NCBI RefSeq assembly: GCF_022879595.1
Contig: NZ_CP084265.1
Coordinates: 744,001-808,000, forward strand
Direction of reading: 5' to 3'
DNA length: 64,000 nt
From: Caballeronia sp. Lep1P3
GTDB taxonomy: Bacteria > Pseudomonadota > Gammaproteobacteria > Burkholderiales > Burkholderiaceae
Positions within the stretch are counted from its first letter, which is position 1. Each line of letters begins with the position of its first letter. This document shows positions 55,403 to 64,000 of the stretch, one piece after another. A program made the position numbers and the translations under genes. The notes beneath the pieces are model-generated. The model was given only the letters and a program-made list of their open reading frames with translations. It did not search any database and was not told the origin of the DNA.

Positions 55403-57583
55403 ATGAATCACGCAAATTCCGAATACTGGCTCAAGAAGGCCGGCGAAGCCTATTCCGATCAGCAGACCGGCAGAGCGGGCGCCGGAAACGACAGCTATCG
55501 CGCACAGGAGGCTTGGCTGAACGATTTTTTCGCGCAGCAGGCTGAACGGCTCGGACGTCCCGTGCGCGTGCTCGAATTCGGTTGCGGCTTCGGTCGCTTC
55601 GCGCGTCTCTTTGAGCGACACGAGCGGGTGCGCTATCACGGCTACGACTTTTCTGCGACTATGGTCCAGCCGCTGTTCGACAATCCGCCACCTGGTCTCG
55701 CGCCGCTCGATGAGCGCGTGCGGGTTGCTCCCACCGTCGGCGAGGCTTTCCCAGGCGAGCACTTCGATGTCGTGTTCACGGTCTCGGTGCTAATTCACAA
55801 TGCGCCCGAACAGGCGGCGCGGCTCATTCCCCAGATGATGCAGATGGTCAAGGCGCACGGCAGCCTGTGCCTGATCGAAAATGCGCTGGTGCCGCTGACG
55901 ATGAAGGAGAACAACTGGCATGGCGGCTGCTGGGTGCACGACTTCGTGGGCACGACGGCGCCGCAGTACGATGTCTGCGTCACCTATCGTCTAAGCGATG
56001 TCCACAGTGTCTATCGCTTGGGTGCGCCGGCCGCGCAGGCGCGCACAGTGACGCTGATCAAGGGCGACGCGCCCGAGCGTTCCACGACGCCGGACGAACT
56101 CAAGTTGCTCGGCATGGAGCGGCTCAAGCTCGCGACCGCCTTGCTGGAGAACGAACTGAACGAGGCTGCGGCGCTGCAGGCCGAAGCGCACGATCAAGGC
56201 GAGTTCGCCCGCTACGCGGAGCAGCGCAGCGCGCGCATACAGCAGGGGCTCGCCACGTCGGTGAGGCGGCTCGAGGAACGGCTGCATGGCCGGGCGAGCA
56301 CCGATGCAAGCGACAACCCGGACGACGCTCATGCGCTCATCGCCCGTCTGGATCAGCTCAGCGCTGAAGCCGCCTTGAGTATCGCCCAGCTCAATCGCGC
56401 TCAGACGCTGCGTAGCACGGTAACGGCAGCGCTCGCCGAAGCCTATGCCGAGAGTCTCCCGGCGACGCCGAAGGAGGCGCCCGCGACGGTGTCAGGCCCG
56501 CAATCGCGCCCGCATGCAAGCGTCGAGGCGCAGCAACGGCTCGGCCCGGACGAGGAGTTCGGCTGGGACCGGCCAAGCGACGTCCAGTGGGGACATGCCG
56601 ATGAGCGCTTCTCGAAGGTGTGCCACGCGATGAATGTCGAGTGGATCGGTATTCGCGCCGCCGCTGCCGGGCTGCCGGGGCACAAACTGGTCGTGTCCGC
56701 ATCGTGCAATCTGTCGGCGAAGGCCGTCGACGAGATCGCGCAGATCATGACCAGCACCGGCATCGACCGGCTAGTCGTGCACGGTATGTCGGCACCGCTC
56801 GCCGCGCTGATCTCCGCGCTCAAAAAATCGATCGACATCCCGGTTTTCGTCGTGTGGCATGGCGCCCCGGTCATGTGGTCGATGGTGCAAGAGACCGAAT
56901 TGTTCACGCGGGTCTCGCACCTGCTCGAACGTGGCGAAGTGACGCGCATCGCGGGCATGCGGTCAGGTATGCATCCGGCGCTCGGTGCGCGCGCGTTCCG
57001 GCATCAGCTGTTCAATCTGCCGCCGACGCTGAGCGAGTCCTTCGGCCGCGCCGACGCGCTGTTGCCGGTTCCCGAACGAGGCGACGCGTCCGGCGCGGTG
57101 CTCTTCGCGCCGTCATGGCACGTGACGCACAAGAATCTGCCGACGAACCTCATCGCTGCAAACCAGACGCCAAAAGTCGCACAGGTATGGACCCTCGACG
57201 GCGAGATCCGTCTGCCGCCAGGTCTCGACGGCAAGGTGCGCCGCCTCGCGCCGCGTTCGCTGCGCGGCATGCTCGACACGATGAAGCTGGTGGATCTAGT
57301 GATGAACGTGAGTCTTGTCGACTGCCATCCGATGATCGAGCTGGAAGCGCTGGCCGTGCGCACGCCGTGCCTGCGCGGACCGCTGTTCATGGACGCGCTC
57401 GATGACCACCCGTACGTCGCCGCCACGCAGGTGCAGAATCCGCTCAGTGTGGTGGACGTGATGAATCGTATCAATGCCGTGCTGGACATCCCGCGTGACG
57501 ACATGATCGCCATGATGAGTGGTTACGATCGCGCACTACGCGAGGTATCCATTGCCCGCTATTGCGAGTTTCTGGAGCTGTAA
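55403..57583 (+). CDS. Fused methyltransferase and glycosyltransferase-like protein
   Basis: This 726-residue protein has a class I SAM methyltransferase at residues about 40-200, with VLEFGCGFGRFARLFER for SAM and FDVVFTVSVLIHNAPEQ in the acceptor loop. A helical, alanine-rich region of about 230-390 follows. The C-terminal part, from about residue 400, has Rossmann-like segments (KLVVSASCNLSAKAVDEI, IPVFVVWHGAPVMWSM, VLFAPSWHVTHKNLPTNL, LVMNVSLVDCHPMIELEALA). This looks like a GT-B glycosyltransferase with a GT4-like C-terminal donor site. No similar fusion is known to me. It may methylate and extend a glycan. Confidence 0.8.
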   Translation: MNHANSEYWLKKAGEAYSDQQTGRAGAGNDSYRAQEAWLNDFFAQQAERLGRPVRVLEFGCGFGRFARLFERHERVRYHGYDFSATMVQPLFDNPPPGLAPLDERVRVAPTVGEAFPGEHFDVVFTVSVLIHNAPEQAARLIPQMMQMVKAHGSLCLIENALVPLTMKENNWHGGCWVHDFVGTTAPQYDVCVTYRLSDVHSVYRLGAPAAQARTVTLIKGDAPERSTTPDELKLLGMERLKLATALLENELNEAAALQAEAHDQGEFARYAEQRSARIQQGLATSVRRLEERLHGRASTDASDNPDDAHALIARLDQLSAEAALSIAQLNRAQTLRSTVTAALAEAYAESLPATPKEAPATVSGPQSRPHASVEAQQRLGPDEEFGWDRPSDVQWGHADERFSKVCHAMNVEWIGIRAAAAGLPGHKLVVSASCNLSAKAVDEIAQIMTSTGIDRLVVHGMSAPLAALISALKKSIDIPVFVVWHGAPVMWSMVQETELFTRVSHLLERGEVTRIAGMRSGMHPALGARAFRHQLFNLPPTLSESFGRADALLPVPERGDASGAVLFAPSWHVTHKNLPTNLIAANQTPKVAQVWTLDGEIRLPPGLDGKVRRLAPRSLRGMLDTMKLVDLVMNVSLVDCHPMIELEALAVRTPCLRGPLFMDALDDHPYVAATQVQNPLSVVDVMNRINAVLDIPRDDMIAMMSGYDRALREVSIARYCEFLEL

Positions 57584-57585
57584 CA

Positions 57586-59778
57586 GTGAATCGACTGCGC
57601 GTCTTTGTTACCCGAGAAATTTACCCGTTCACCGCAGGCGGCATCGGCCGCGTGGTGGCCAACATGCTCACCACGCAGCCTCCCGCGGACGGGTCCCGCA
57701 TGGCGGTCCTCTACCTAGGCGAGCCGCTCGATCCGGCGCGTTTCGCGCTGACGTATCCGGGCGTACTGCTGCTTAACGCGCCGGTCGCCGGCTATCTGGA
57801 ACGGGACGGCGCATCGTCCTATCCGCCGGTCGAGTGCTACACCACGTCGCCGCTGCATGCGGAGTCCGTGCGCGCGATGCAGGCGCTCAAGCACATGGAG
57901 AGCGAGCATGGGTCGATCGAGTACATCGAATTTCCGGACTGGGGCGGCGCCGCGTTCGCGACCTGCCAGGAAAAGAAGCTCGGCGTGGCGTTCGCCGACG
58001 CGGTCATCGCCGTTCGCTTGCATACCGCCGACAGTCTGCTGTCGCGCTACGAGCTCCGGGTGATCGATGCTTCGTCGATCGCGCTGTACGACCTGGAGCG
58101 CAAGGCGCTGATGGATTGCGACCGGATCGTAGCGCAACTGGCGCCGGTGGCCGAAGTGATGCGCGAGTTCTTCGACATCGATCCGCAACTCTGGGCGGAT
58201 AAGCTTCATGTGCATGCACCGCCGGTGCTGCTCGATCACGGGCCGTCGCCGGCGTGCAGCATCACGCCGCAGCTCGACACGCCGATCGTATTTTCGTCGA
58301 AGATCCAGCATTGCAAGCGGCCCGACGTCTTCGTGCGCGGCGTGTGCGGTTTCCTGCGCGCGAATCCCGGCTACACGGGCCGCGTCATCTTTCTGGCGCA
58401 TGCGTTCAGCAGCGACTATGCCGAACGCATGCGAGCCCTGATTCCCGAAGACCTTAAGTATCGCTTCACCTATGTGAGCGACGCGTCGCAACTGGAGCGG
58501 CATCAGATCATCGAGCGGTCGGTGTGTGTGTTTCCCACTGTGTTCGAGGCGTTCTGTCTCGCCGCCTACGAAGCTTCGTTGAGCGGCGCAGTCTGCGTAC
58601 TCAACGCCGGAAACCCCGCGTTCGGCGAGGGCACGCCCTGGAAGGATGGCGAGAATTGTTGCAAATTCGATGGATTCACCGACGACCTCGCCGACGTCCT
58701 CGGCAAGATCTTCGCCGCGCCGCGCGCATATGGCGTGGTGGCGATTCCCGAGGCTAGGCGCCCCTACGAGCTGCCAGCGCCGCAGTCGCCCAGGGCTACG
58801 GCTGCTGCCACCGCCGCAGCGCCCGAATATCCACTCGTCAGTGTTCTCGTCACGCATTGTAATCTCGGACGTTATCTGCGCGAGACGCTCGACAGCGTAG
58901 TTGCATCGGACTATCCGAATCTCGAAATCGTCGTTGTCGACGACGCATCGACCGAAGACGTGAGCCTCGCGGTGATCGAACGCCTCGGTCGCGCGAAAGC
59001 GGACGGTCTCACGGTCGTGAGACGACCGCATAATGCAGGCTTGTCGGCTGCGCGCAATCTCGCCGCGAAGACCGCGAAAGGTAAGTACGTCATCCCGCTC
59101 GATGCCGACGACCTCATCCATCCGTCGTTCATCAGCGTCGCGGTGAGGGCGCTCGAGCGTCATGCCGAATATGACTTCGTCGTTCCCACGGCGGGCTATT
59201 TCGTCGATGCCGACATTACGCGGCTGATGGTCGAGGGCTGCCGCGATGCGATTGTGTTCGTTGGCGACGCGCGCGCGTCGGGTCTGTTGAAAAACCGCTT
59301 CTCGACCGCGGCTATGCTCACACGACGCGCGGTGCTCGTCGATCTGAAGTACAACGAAGAGCTGACCGCGTATGAGGATTGGGACCTCTATCAGCGTGCG
59401 GTCATTCAGGGCAAACGCTTCCTCGTCACGAACGAGATCAACTTTTACTACCGGCATCGTCCGGACTCGATGAACCACAATCCGCAGAAGGCCTTGCGGG
59501 AGAAACTTCTGTGGCACGACGTACTGCGCATGCGTTCGCTGAGAATCGGCGCGATTGAGATTCCCGGCTATGTCGCAGTAATGGGCGCTGTCCTGCCTGG
59601 CGCCGCGGAGGTCGACTCGGAGTGCGTGGCGAGATTGGAGGCGGAACTCGACGCCTACCGGCGCAGCGAAGTCGTCTTCGCGTCGCTGCGTGTCGCGCAC
59701 TTCTTGCAGGCGCGCGCGCCCTGGGCGTTGAACGCGGGTCGGCGCGTCGCCCGGGCGATGTGGCAGCTCGTCAGATGA
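57586..59778 (+). CDS. Bifunctional glycosyltransferase, GT4-GT2 fusion
   Basis: This 730-residue protein starts at GTG 57586, two bases after the previous stop. The N-terminal GT4/GT-B part has RVFVTREIYPFTAGGIGRVV at the start and RSVCVFPTVFEAFCLAAYEASLSG in its donor domain near residue 320. A proline/alanine-rich linker at about 395-415 leads to a GT2 domain. That domain has LVSVLVTHCNLGRYLRETLDSV, IVVVDDASTEDV, LSAARNLAAKTAKGKYVIPLDADD (the DxD site) and YEDWDLYQRAV. Both sites look complete, so it may add two sugars alternately. Confidence 0.88.
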   Translation: MNRLRVFVTREIYPFTAGGIGRVVANMLTTQPPADGSRMAVLYLGEPLDPARFALTYPGVLLLNAPVAGYLERDGASSYPPVECYTTSPLHAESVRAMQALKHMESEHGSIEYIEFPDWGGAAFATCQEKKLGVAFADAVIAVRLHTADSLLSRYELRVIDASSIALYDLERKALMDCDRIVAQLAPVAEVMREFFDIDPQLWADKLHVHAPPVLLDHGPSPACSITPQLDTPIVFSSKIQHCKRPDVFVRGVCGFLRANPGYTGRVIFLAHAFSSDYAERMRALIPEDLKYRFTYVSDASQLERHQIIERSVCVFPTVFEAFCLAAYEASLSGAVCVLNAGNPAFGEGTPWKDGENCCKFDGFTDDLADVLGKIFAAPRAYGVVAIPEARRPYELPAPQSPRATAAATAAAPEYPLVSVLVTHCNLGRYLRETLDSVVASDYPNLEIVVVDDASTEDVSLAVIERLGRAKADGLTVVRRPHNAGLSAARNLAAKTAKGKYVIPLDADDLIHPSFISVAVRALERHAEYDFVVPTAGYFVDADITRLMVEGCRDAIVFVGDARASGLLKNRFSTAAMLTRRAVLVDLKYNEELTAYEDWDLYQRAVIQGKRFLVTNEINFYYRHRPDSMNHNPQKALREKLLWHDVLRMRSLRIGAIEIPGYVAVMGAVLPGAAEVDSECVARLEAELDAYRRSEVVFASLRVAHFLQARAPWALNAGRRVARAMWQLVR

Positions 59779-59847
59779 CGCGGGAACGGCACGCAGCCGT
59801 TCTCGACGAAAGAGTCTGCTAGCCCGGTCTCAATGAATTGATCGACT

Positions 59848-61269
59848 ATGAATAGCAACACGACTTCCGGAACACGCATGATCGCCGCATGCGATGCCGT
59901 GCTTTGTCTCTGCGGCTTCGCGCTGACGGTCGCTTCAAGTTTTCCCGGCATCATGACGCCCGACACGACTGATGTGATCCATCAGGCGGTAACGGGGCAG
60001 TGGAGCGATTGGCACGCGCCGTTTTACACCTTCATCCTGAGCCTGTTGTATCCGTCACGTCTGGGGCCGGTCGGCATGCTCCTGCTCAACAACCTGATCC
60101 TTTGGGTCGCCACTTTCCTGCTGGCTGACGCAGCCAGCAAGCGTTACGGCTGGCTCGGTGTGCTGTTCTGCTTCATTCCGCTCTGTCCCGCGATCATCTA
60201 CATGCCCGGGTTCATCTGGGATGTCTCGTTACACGTGGCGCTGTGGGCGTTCGCGGCTGCCCTCGTATTCCGCGATGTAGCGGCGGGCCGCAAAGCGTCG
60301 ACGCCCACGTGCGTGGCGGCAATCGCGCTCGTCGTCTGTGGCGTGCTGGTTCGGCAGAACGGTTGGTTCGCGGCCGCGCTGCTGGTGCTGGCGGCATTGC
60401 CCGCGACGATGAGGCTGCGGACCCGGCTCTTCATCGTGGTGGCGACTTTCGTGGCGATGCCGCTGATCTGGACCGGCTTCGCAAAGATCACACAGACCGT
60501 CAGCTCGCATGCGGTCAATTCGATCCTGATCCACGATCTCGGTGCGATGTCGGCCGAGCTGCGGCGTAATGTGTATCCCGGCGACTGGTCATCCGCGCAA
60601 GCCGACCAGATCGAACACAACTGCATGCCCGACTCGCTTGATGCGCGCGCGCCCGATAATGGCTGGGACGTCTTCGCGTGGGGACGCTGCGGCTTCGTCT
60701 TGAAGACACTTTCCGCACAGCACCTGATGGACACGCACGTGCTGGCCAAAGCCTGGCTCACGACGGTCGTACATCATCCGGTCGCGTACGCGAAAGCTCG
60801 CATCAAATTTTTCGCGACGTTCCTTCACGCGCAGAGTTCGACGCCCTTACTGACGAACAGCCCGTCGAACGATGGGAGCGGCTGGCCCATCGAGAATCAT
60901 GCACTAATCGGTCGGATGTACGCCTATGCGAGCAGCTTCCTAGGCTGGGGGGTGTTCCGTCCAGGAACCTGGCTCGTGTGCAATCTCGTGGCGTTCTTCG
61001 GGCTTGCCTGGCTGACGCGACATGCGGATGCATCGCCAGGAAGGCGCGATAATGCCGCGTTAGGGATGCTGCTGGCCGGCGGTTCGATCGTCTGGGTCGC
61101 GACCTATGCGGTCTTCGGCGTCGCGTTCGATTTTCGCTACGTGTTCTGGAACGTCTATATTGGCTTGCTATGTCTCCTCATTGCGATCGGTGAAGCGACC
61201 ATGAGCCGCGTCCGGCGCGATGCGGCGGACGCGGGTCGGGACGTGGCGCCGCATCTTTCCGGTCGTTGA
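59848..61269 (+). CDS. Polytopic membrane protein, GT-C-like
   Basis: This 473-residue protein has about ten membrane spans. A first periplasmic loop contains FPGIMTPDTTDVIHQAV and WSDWHAPFYTFILSLL, a pattern like the D-x-D and DWHPP loops of GT-C membrane glycosyltransferases. A larger extracytoplasmic region of about 240-330 includes CMPDSLDARAPDNGWDVF. It could transfer a sugar from a lipid carrier in the periplasm. Family assignment is from the fold pattern only. It follows the GT4-GT2 gene by 69 bp. Confidence 0.75.
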   Translation: MNSNTTSGTRMIAACDAVLCLCGFALTVASSFPGIMTPDTTDVIHQAVTGQWSDWHAPFYTFILSLLYPSRLGPVGMLLLNNLILWVATFLLADAASKRYGWLGVLFCFIPLCPAIIYMPGFIWDVSLHVALWAFAAALVFRDVAAGRKASTPTCVAAIALVVCGVLVRQNGWFAAALLVLAALPATMRLRTRLFIVVATFVAMPLIWTGFAKITQTVSSHAVNSILIHDLGAMSAELRRNVYPGDWSSAQADQIEHNCMPDSLDARAPDNGWDVFAWGRCGFVLKTLSAQHLMDTHVLAKAWLTTVVHHPVAYAKARIKFFATFLHAQSSTPLLTNSPSNDGSGWPIENHALIGRMYAYASSFLGWGVFRPGTWLVCNLVAFFGLAWLTRHADASPGRRDNAALGMLLAGGSIVWVATYAVFGVAFDFRYVFWNVYIGLLCLLIAIGEATMSRVRRDAADAGRDVAPHLSGR

Positions 61270-61321
61270 CAGGCGCATGATCAGGCCTGCGACGCAAAAA
61301 GCATCCGTTAAATATTGAGAG

Positions 61322-62538
61322 ATGATGGACTACAACGAAGATCCGAATAAGGTGCATGTGCAGGTTCCCATCGAGATGGTCTTTACTGAGGATTATCAGG
61401 AGACCGGCGGAGTCGTCGAAAACTGGACGCAGGCGTGGTTTCAGCACAACCGGCGCTGGTCCAATCTGCCGATAGGGCGTTTGTGGCCGCATCAGCAGTT
61501 GTATCGTTTTTTTCGCGGCAGCGGTTCGGACGATGCAGCCGGGTATCTCGCCTGGTATCGCAACATCTTCGATCTGCGTGGAATGAAGATTCCCCGTGCG
61601 GAAGTGGATGTTCTCGAAGACCGCTTCAAGCTCTTCCAGAAATGGGATCGCGTGCTGTGGATGGGCGGGCCGGAAGATCCCGAGTTCGTGCTGGACGCAT
61701 CGTTCAACGCAGAGCGGGGCGCGTTCATGCTCAAGGATGGTCATCATCGTTCTGCGTTCCTGCGGGTGTCCGGAGTACGCCGTCTGCTTTTGCGCGTCAC
61801 ACGCGAGGAGCGCGAGGTTTGGCTCAATCGGGCTGGAGTGCAACACGTGAAAGACGTGCTCACAGGACAATCGCGCGTTGAGTTCTATACGCCGATTCAG
61901 CATCCGGACTTTTACGCGATCGAGGCCTTGCGCGAGGGCAGTTACCGCAGTCGTCTCGATAATATTCTTGAGTTTCTCGGGCCGTACAGGTTTTCTGGCC
62001 GCCTGCTCGATATCGGTTCGAACACGGGCTATTTCTCACATCAGTTCGCGCGCGAAGGCGCGGAAGTCGTGGGCTTCGAGCCGGACCGGAAACATTTCGT
62101 TCTCGCCAACGCCCTGTCCCGGCTGTACCGGTCGAGCGCGCGGTTCGAGAACAAGCCTTTCGAGGATGCGAATCCAAACGAGACGTTCTCCGGTAGCTTT
62201 CTCCTGACCGTGCTATACCATCTGCTTGCGCAGGACAAGCATCGTCCGCTTTGGAGCGGCTTGATCAGATGGTGGAAGATTTTGTAATCTGGGAGTCGGG
62301 CAGCAATCCAGAGGAAGAGAAGGAAGTCGTCAGGCGCTTCACTCGATTCACCCATTACCGAAAAATTGCCGACACTTATGGCACCGGCCGCGCGCGTGAA
62401 CTGGGCATCTTCTCAACCGACGCGTTCGGCAAGTCGCTTGATGCGGTACACGCCGAATTTGCTGTTGCAGAGGCTGCGCCCGAGACGCCGCGTCTACGCC
62501 TTGACAAGCGGCGCAAATGGTTCGGCTGGAGGGGCTAA
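61322..62538 (+). pseudogene. Class I methyltransferase with a frameshift near 62254
   Basis: The first frame (61322-62287) holds an N-terminal domain of about 200 residues (NWTQAWFQHNRRWSNLPIGRLWPHQQ, DGHHRSAFLRVSGV), then a SAM-binding motif LLDIGSNTGYFSHQFAREGAEVVGFEPDRKHF. It reaches a stop soon after FSGSFLLTVLYHLLAQDKHRPLW. From 62254 the +1 frame carries ERLDQMVEDFVIWESGSNPEEEKE and the rest. One missing G in TTTGGAGCGG would restore a 405-residue methyltransferase. It may be a true frameshift or a sequencing error. It ends the polysaccharide locus. Confidence 0.8.
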
Positions 62539-62841
62539 GGTTGCCTGCGCTATCGATGCGATGGTCATCCCGCAGGGATGGCGCCCGGCTATGATTCGAT
62601 CTGTATACATACTACCGCGAGTATCCGCGCCAATCAATTCGTCAGGTGCCTGCCGCGGGGAATATCTGCTCGATGATCAGCTGCGCTCAAGCTTCGACTC
62701 GTGGTTTTGGTCGAGAGGCCGGAGTAGGTTTCGAGGCAAATCCAACTCGCCTGGGTCTGCACCCCTTTGCCGCCCACATGGGCGCGCAGGACATCACCGC
62801 GCTCGTCTGTGACGGCCGTGGCAAATCCTGCTCTCCGTGTC
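62539..62841. other. Non-coding or degraded sequence after the polysaccharide locus
   Basis: No intact gene is seen in these 303 bp; only short, unconvincing frames are present. Confidence 0.4.
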
Positions 62842-63271
62842 ATCGGCATAGGCGTCGGCCTCATTGTAAAGTGCATGCTCGATAAGAAATGGAGCTACCG
62901 CTCCATGGCGGAAAGCGCGCGCCACGACGCCACGATGTTCACGCTCTACGTCAGAATGGGTCTCGTGACGACCGATATTTACTGGGGTGGACTTTGGCTT
63001 CGATTACATCTCCAACACGGCGGAAGCCCATTACATTGCCACGTGCATCTGTCCTGCCATCGGCTACGTCGTTTAGGATCGGCTCGACAAGCGTTACGTC
63101 TTTGCGCGCTTCTGCTAGAGCGACGCTCGCTTGATCACGAACCGCGGCATTGCGGATATGTGCATGATGCCCCATCAGAACTTTTGGGAGGAATATCATG
63201 CTGAGTTCGCTAACGGTTTGCACATCTCGGCCCTGATGACTGAAATCGAGGGTACGTCAATAGCCTGCTGA
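62842..63271 (+). pseudogene. Decayed gene fragment
   Basis: Parts read as protein in two frames. The first has GIGVGLIVKCMLDKKWSYRSMAESARHDATMFTLYVRMGLVTTDIYWG. After a shift near 62990 it becomes FDYISNTAEAHYIATCICPA, TNRGIADMCMMPHQNFWEEYHAEFANG and EIEGTSIAC, with two in-frame stops between. The hydrophobic start suggests a membrane or exported protein. I cannot name the family; it is inactive DNA debris. Confidence 0.45.
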
Positions 63272-63507
63272 GAGGCTGCGACACTCAATATTCACTAGCG
63301 TGCAGCGGAGACGCGAGAGTGCTACGTTCGGCAGCCCTTGTGCCGCGAACAAACGCGCGACCGTCAACCCATGATGCAGCTCGGGCCCAGCGTTGTAGGG
63401 AACGACAACTATTTTGACCGCCCCATTGACTCAGGTTTCTTGTTACCGAGCCGGGGACGTTGCCTCATGTAATTTGCTACCCGTCAGAATGCTGGCGGGA
63501 GCGACTT

Positions 63508-64000
63508 ATGGCGAGGCGGCTCAGCATGGCAACACGACGCGAATTGATCGAAGCGGTCGGCGAGCGGTACCGCCGTTCCGGGCGCGCTGAGAAGTGCGAA
63601 ATACTGGACGAATTCGTTCAGGTGACCGGGTATCATCGCAAGCACGCTATTCGCGTCCTGTGCCGCGAGCCCGGGCCCGCGAGAACGAAGCCCGGCCCGC
63701 AGCGACGCTACGATGATGAGGTGCGGGCCGCGCTGATCACGCTGTGGGAGGCGGGCGATCGGATCTGCGGCAAACGGTTGAAGGCGCTCATTCCAACGCT
63801 AATCGACTCGATGACACGGCATGGCCACATGACCCTCTCGAAGGACGTTCGCCAGCGGTTGAACCAGATCAGTGCCGCCACCATCGACCGGCTATTACGT
63901 GACGTGCGCGAACAGGCTTTTGCCGGTCAACGCCGTCGCGCTGGCGGAATCGGAAATGCGATTCGCCGTGCGGTGCCAATCCGGACGTTCTCTGACTGGA
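63508..64000 (+). CDS. Transposase N-terminal part (runs off the window)
   Basis: An open frame from ATG 63508 to the window end gives at least 164 residues. It begins with an HTH pattern (ATRRELIEAVGERYRRSGRAEKCEILDEFVQVTGYHRKHAIRVL). A proline-rich linker (GPARTKPGPQRRYDDEV) and a second helical region follow. This is the N-terminus of integrase-core transposases of a kind commonly annotated as ISNCY or IS481-like. The catalytic core would lie beyond the window. An in-frame ATG six codons later is an alternative start. Confidence 0.82.
   Translation, partial: MARRLSMATRRELIEAVGERYRRSGRAEKCEILDEFVQVTGYHRKHAIRVLCREPGPARTKPGPQRRYDDEVRAALITLWEAGDRICGKRLKALIPTLIDSMTRHGHMTLSKDVRQRLNQISAATIDRLLRDVREQAFAGQRRRAGGIGNAIRRAVPIRTFSDW

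Noticed and set aside
57715..59700. 661-codon open frame antisense to the GT4-GT2 gene
   Set aside because: Its composition is typical of antisense frames in GC-rich genes, and the plus-strand product has clear catalytic motifs.

Overview
The base composition, codon use and gene content point to a beta-proteobacterium of the Burkholderiaceae, probably Paraburkholderia or Caballeronia. The evidence is protein-level familiarity of groESL, the yqgE-ruvX-pyrR-pyrB-pyrC' block, the rml genes and typical Burkholderia insertion sequences. This is inference from reading, not a database match.

The window has three parts. (1) Positions 1 to about 28,435 are an accessory region full of mobile DNA. It opens inside an IS21-family element (istA/istB), whose end cuts the 5' part off an unidentified gene. 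Next come a WYL regulator, a run of small unknown genes around a sirtuin, and a protein with two related helix-turn-helix-like segments. A PAS-GGDEF diguanylate cyclase follows; it is split by an IS256-family element with a perfect 9-bp target duplication. From 13.2 to 22.8 kb lies a ruined molybdenum hydroxylase locus (paoB/paoC type). An IS21 element sits in the last codons of paoB and itself carries an IS66 element inside istA. A second IS66 element sits in codon 6 of paoC. All three insertions have exact 8-bp duplications, so the ancestral sequence can be rebuilt. An IS3 element and a recombinase-in-trio (RIT) element with 33-bp terminal inverted repeats complete the region.

(2) Positions 28.88 to 42.5 kb are conserved chromosome. 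groES-groEL is preceded by overlapping sigma70/sigma32-like promoter motifs and a CIRCE operator. Then come a small secreted protein, a DUF72 protein, thiD, rubredoxin, a FimL/ChpA-like protein of uncertain role and a photolyase. A tight co-directional block follows: yqgE, ruvX, pyrR, pyrB, a dihydroorotase-like pyrC' that lacks the zinc-binding HxH, and a PlsC-type acyltransferase, with apaH convergent at its end.

(3) Positions 42.86 to 62.5 kb are a surface polysaccharide locus. rfbBACD makes dTDP-L-rhamnose, and a WbbL-like GT2 probably starts or extends a rhamnose-containing glycan. A Wzm/Wzt pair of an ABC exporter follows, then very large multi-module proteins (1162, 726 and 730 aa) that combine methyltransferase-like and glycosyltransferase domains. 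A reverse-strand GT2/GtrA pair, two polytopic membrane proteins and a frameshifted methyltransferase complete it. Together they fit synthesis, modification and export of an O-antigen-like chain. The right end decays into pseudogene debris and the start of another transposase that leaves the window.

The most unusual points are the reconstructable nested insertions in paoBC, the interrupted diguanylate cyclase, the RIT termini, the tandem HTH-like protein and the giant glycan-assembly proteins. No CRISPR array, tRNA or rRNA was seen.
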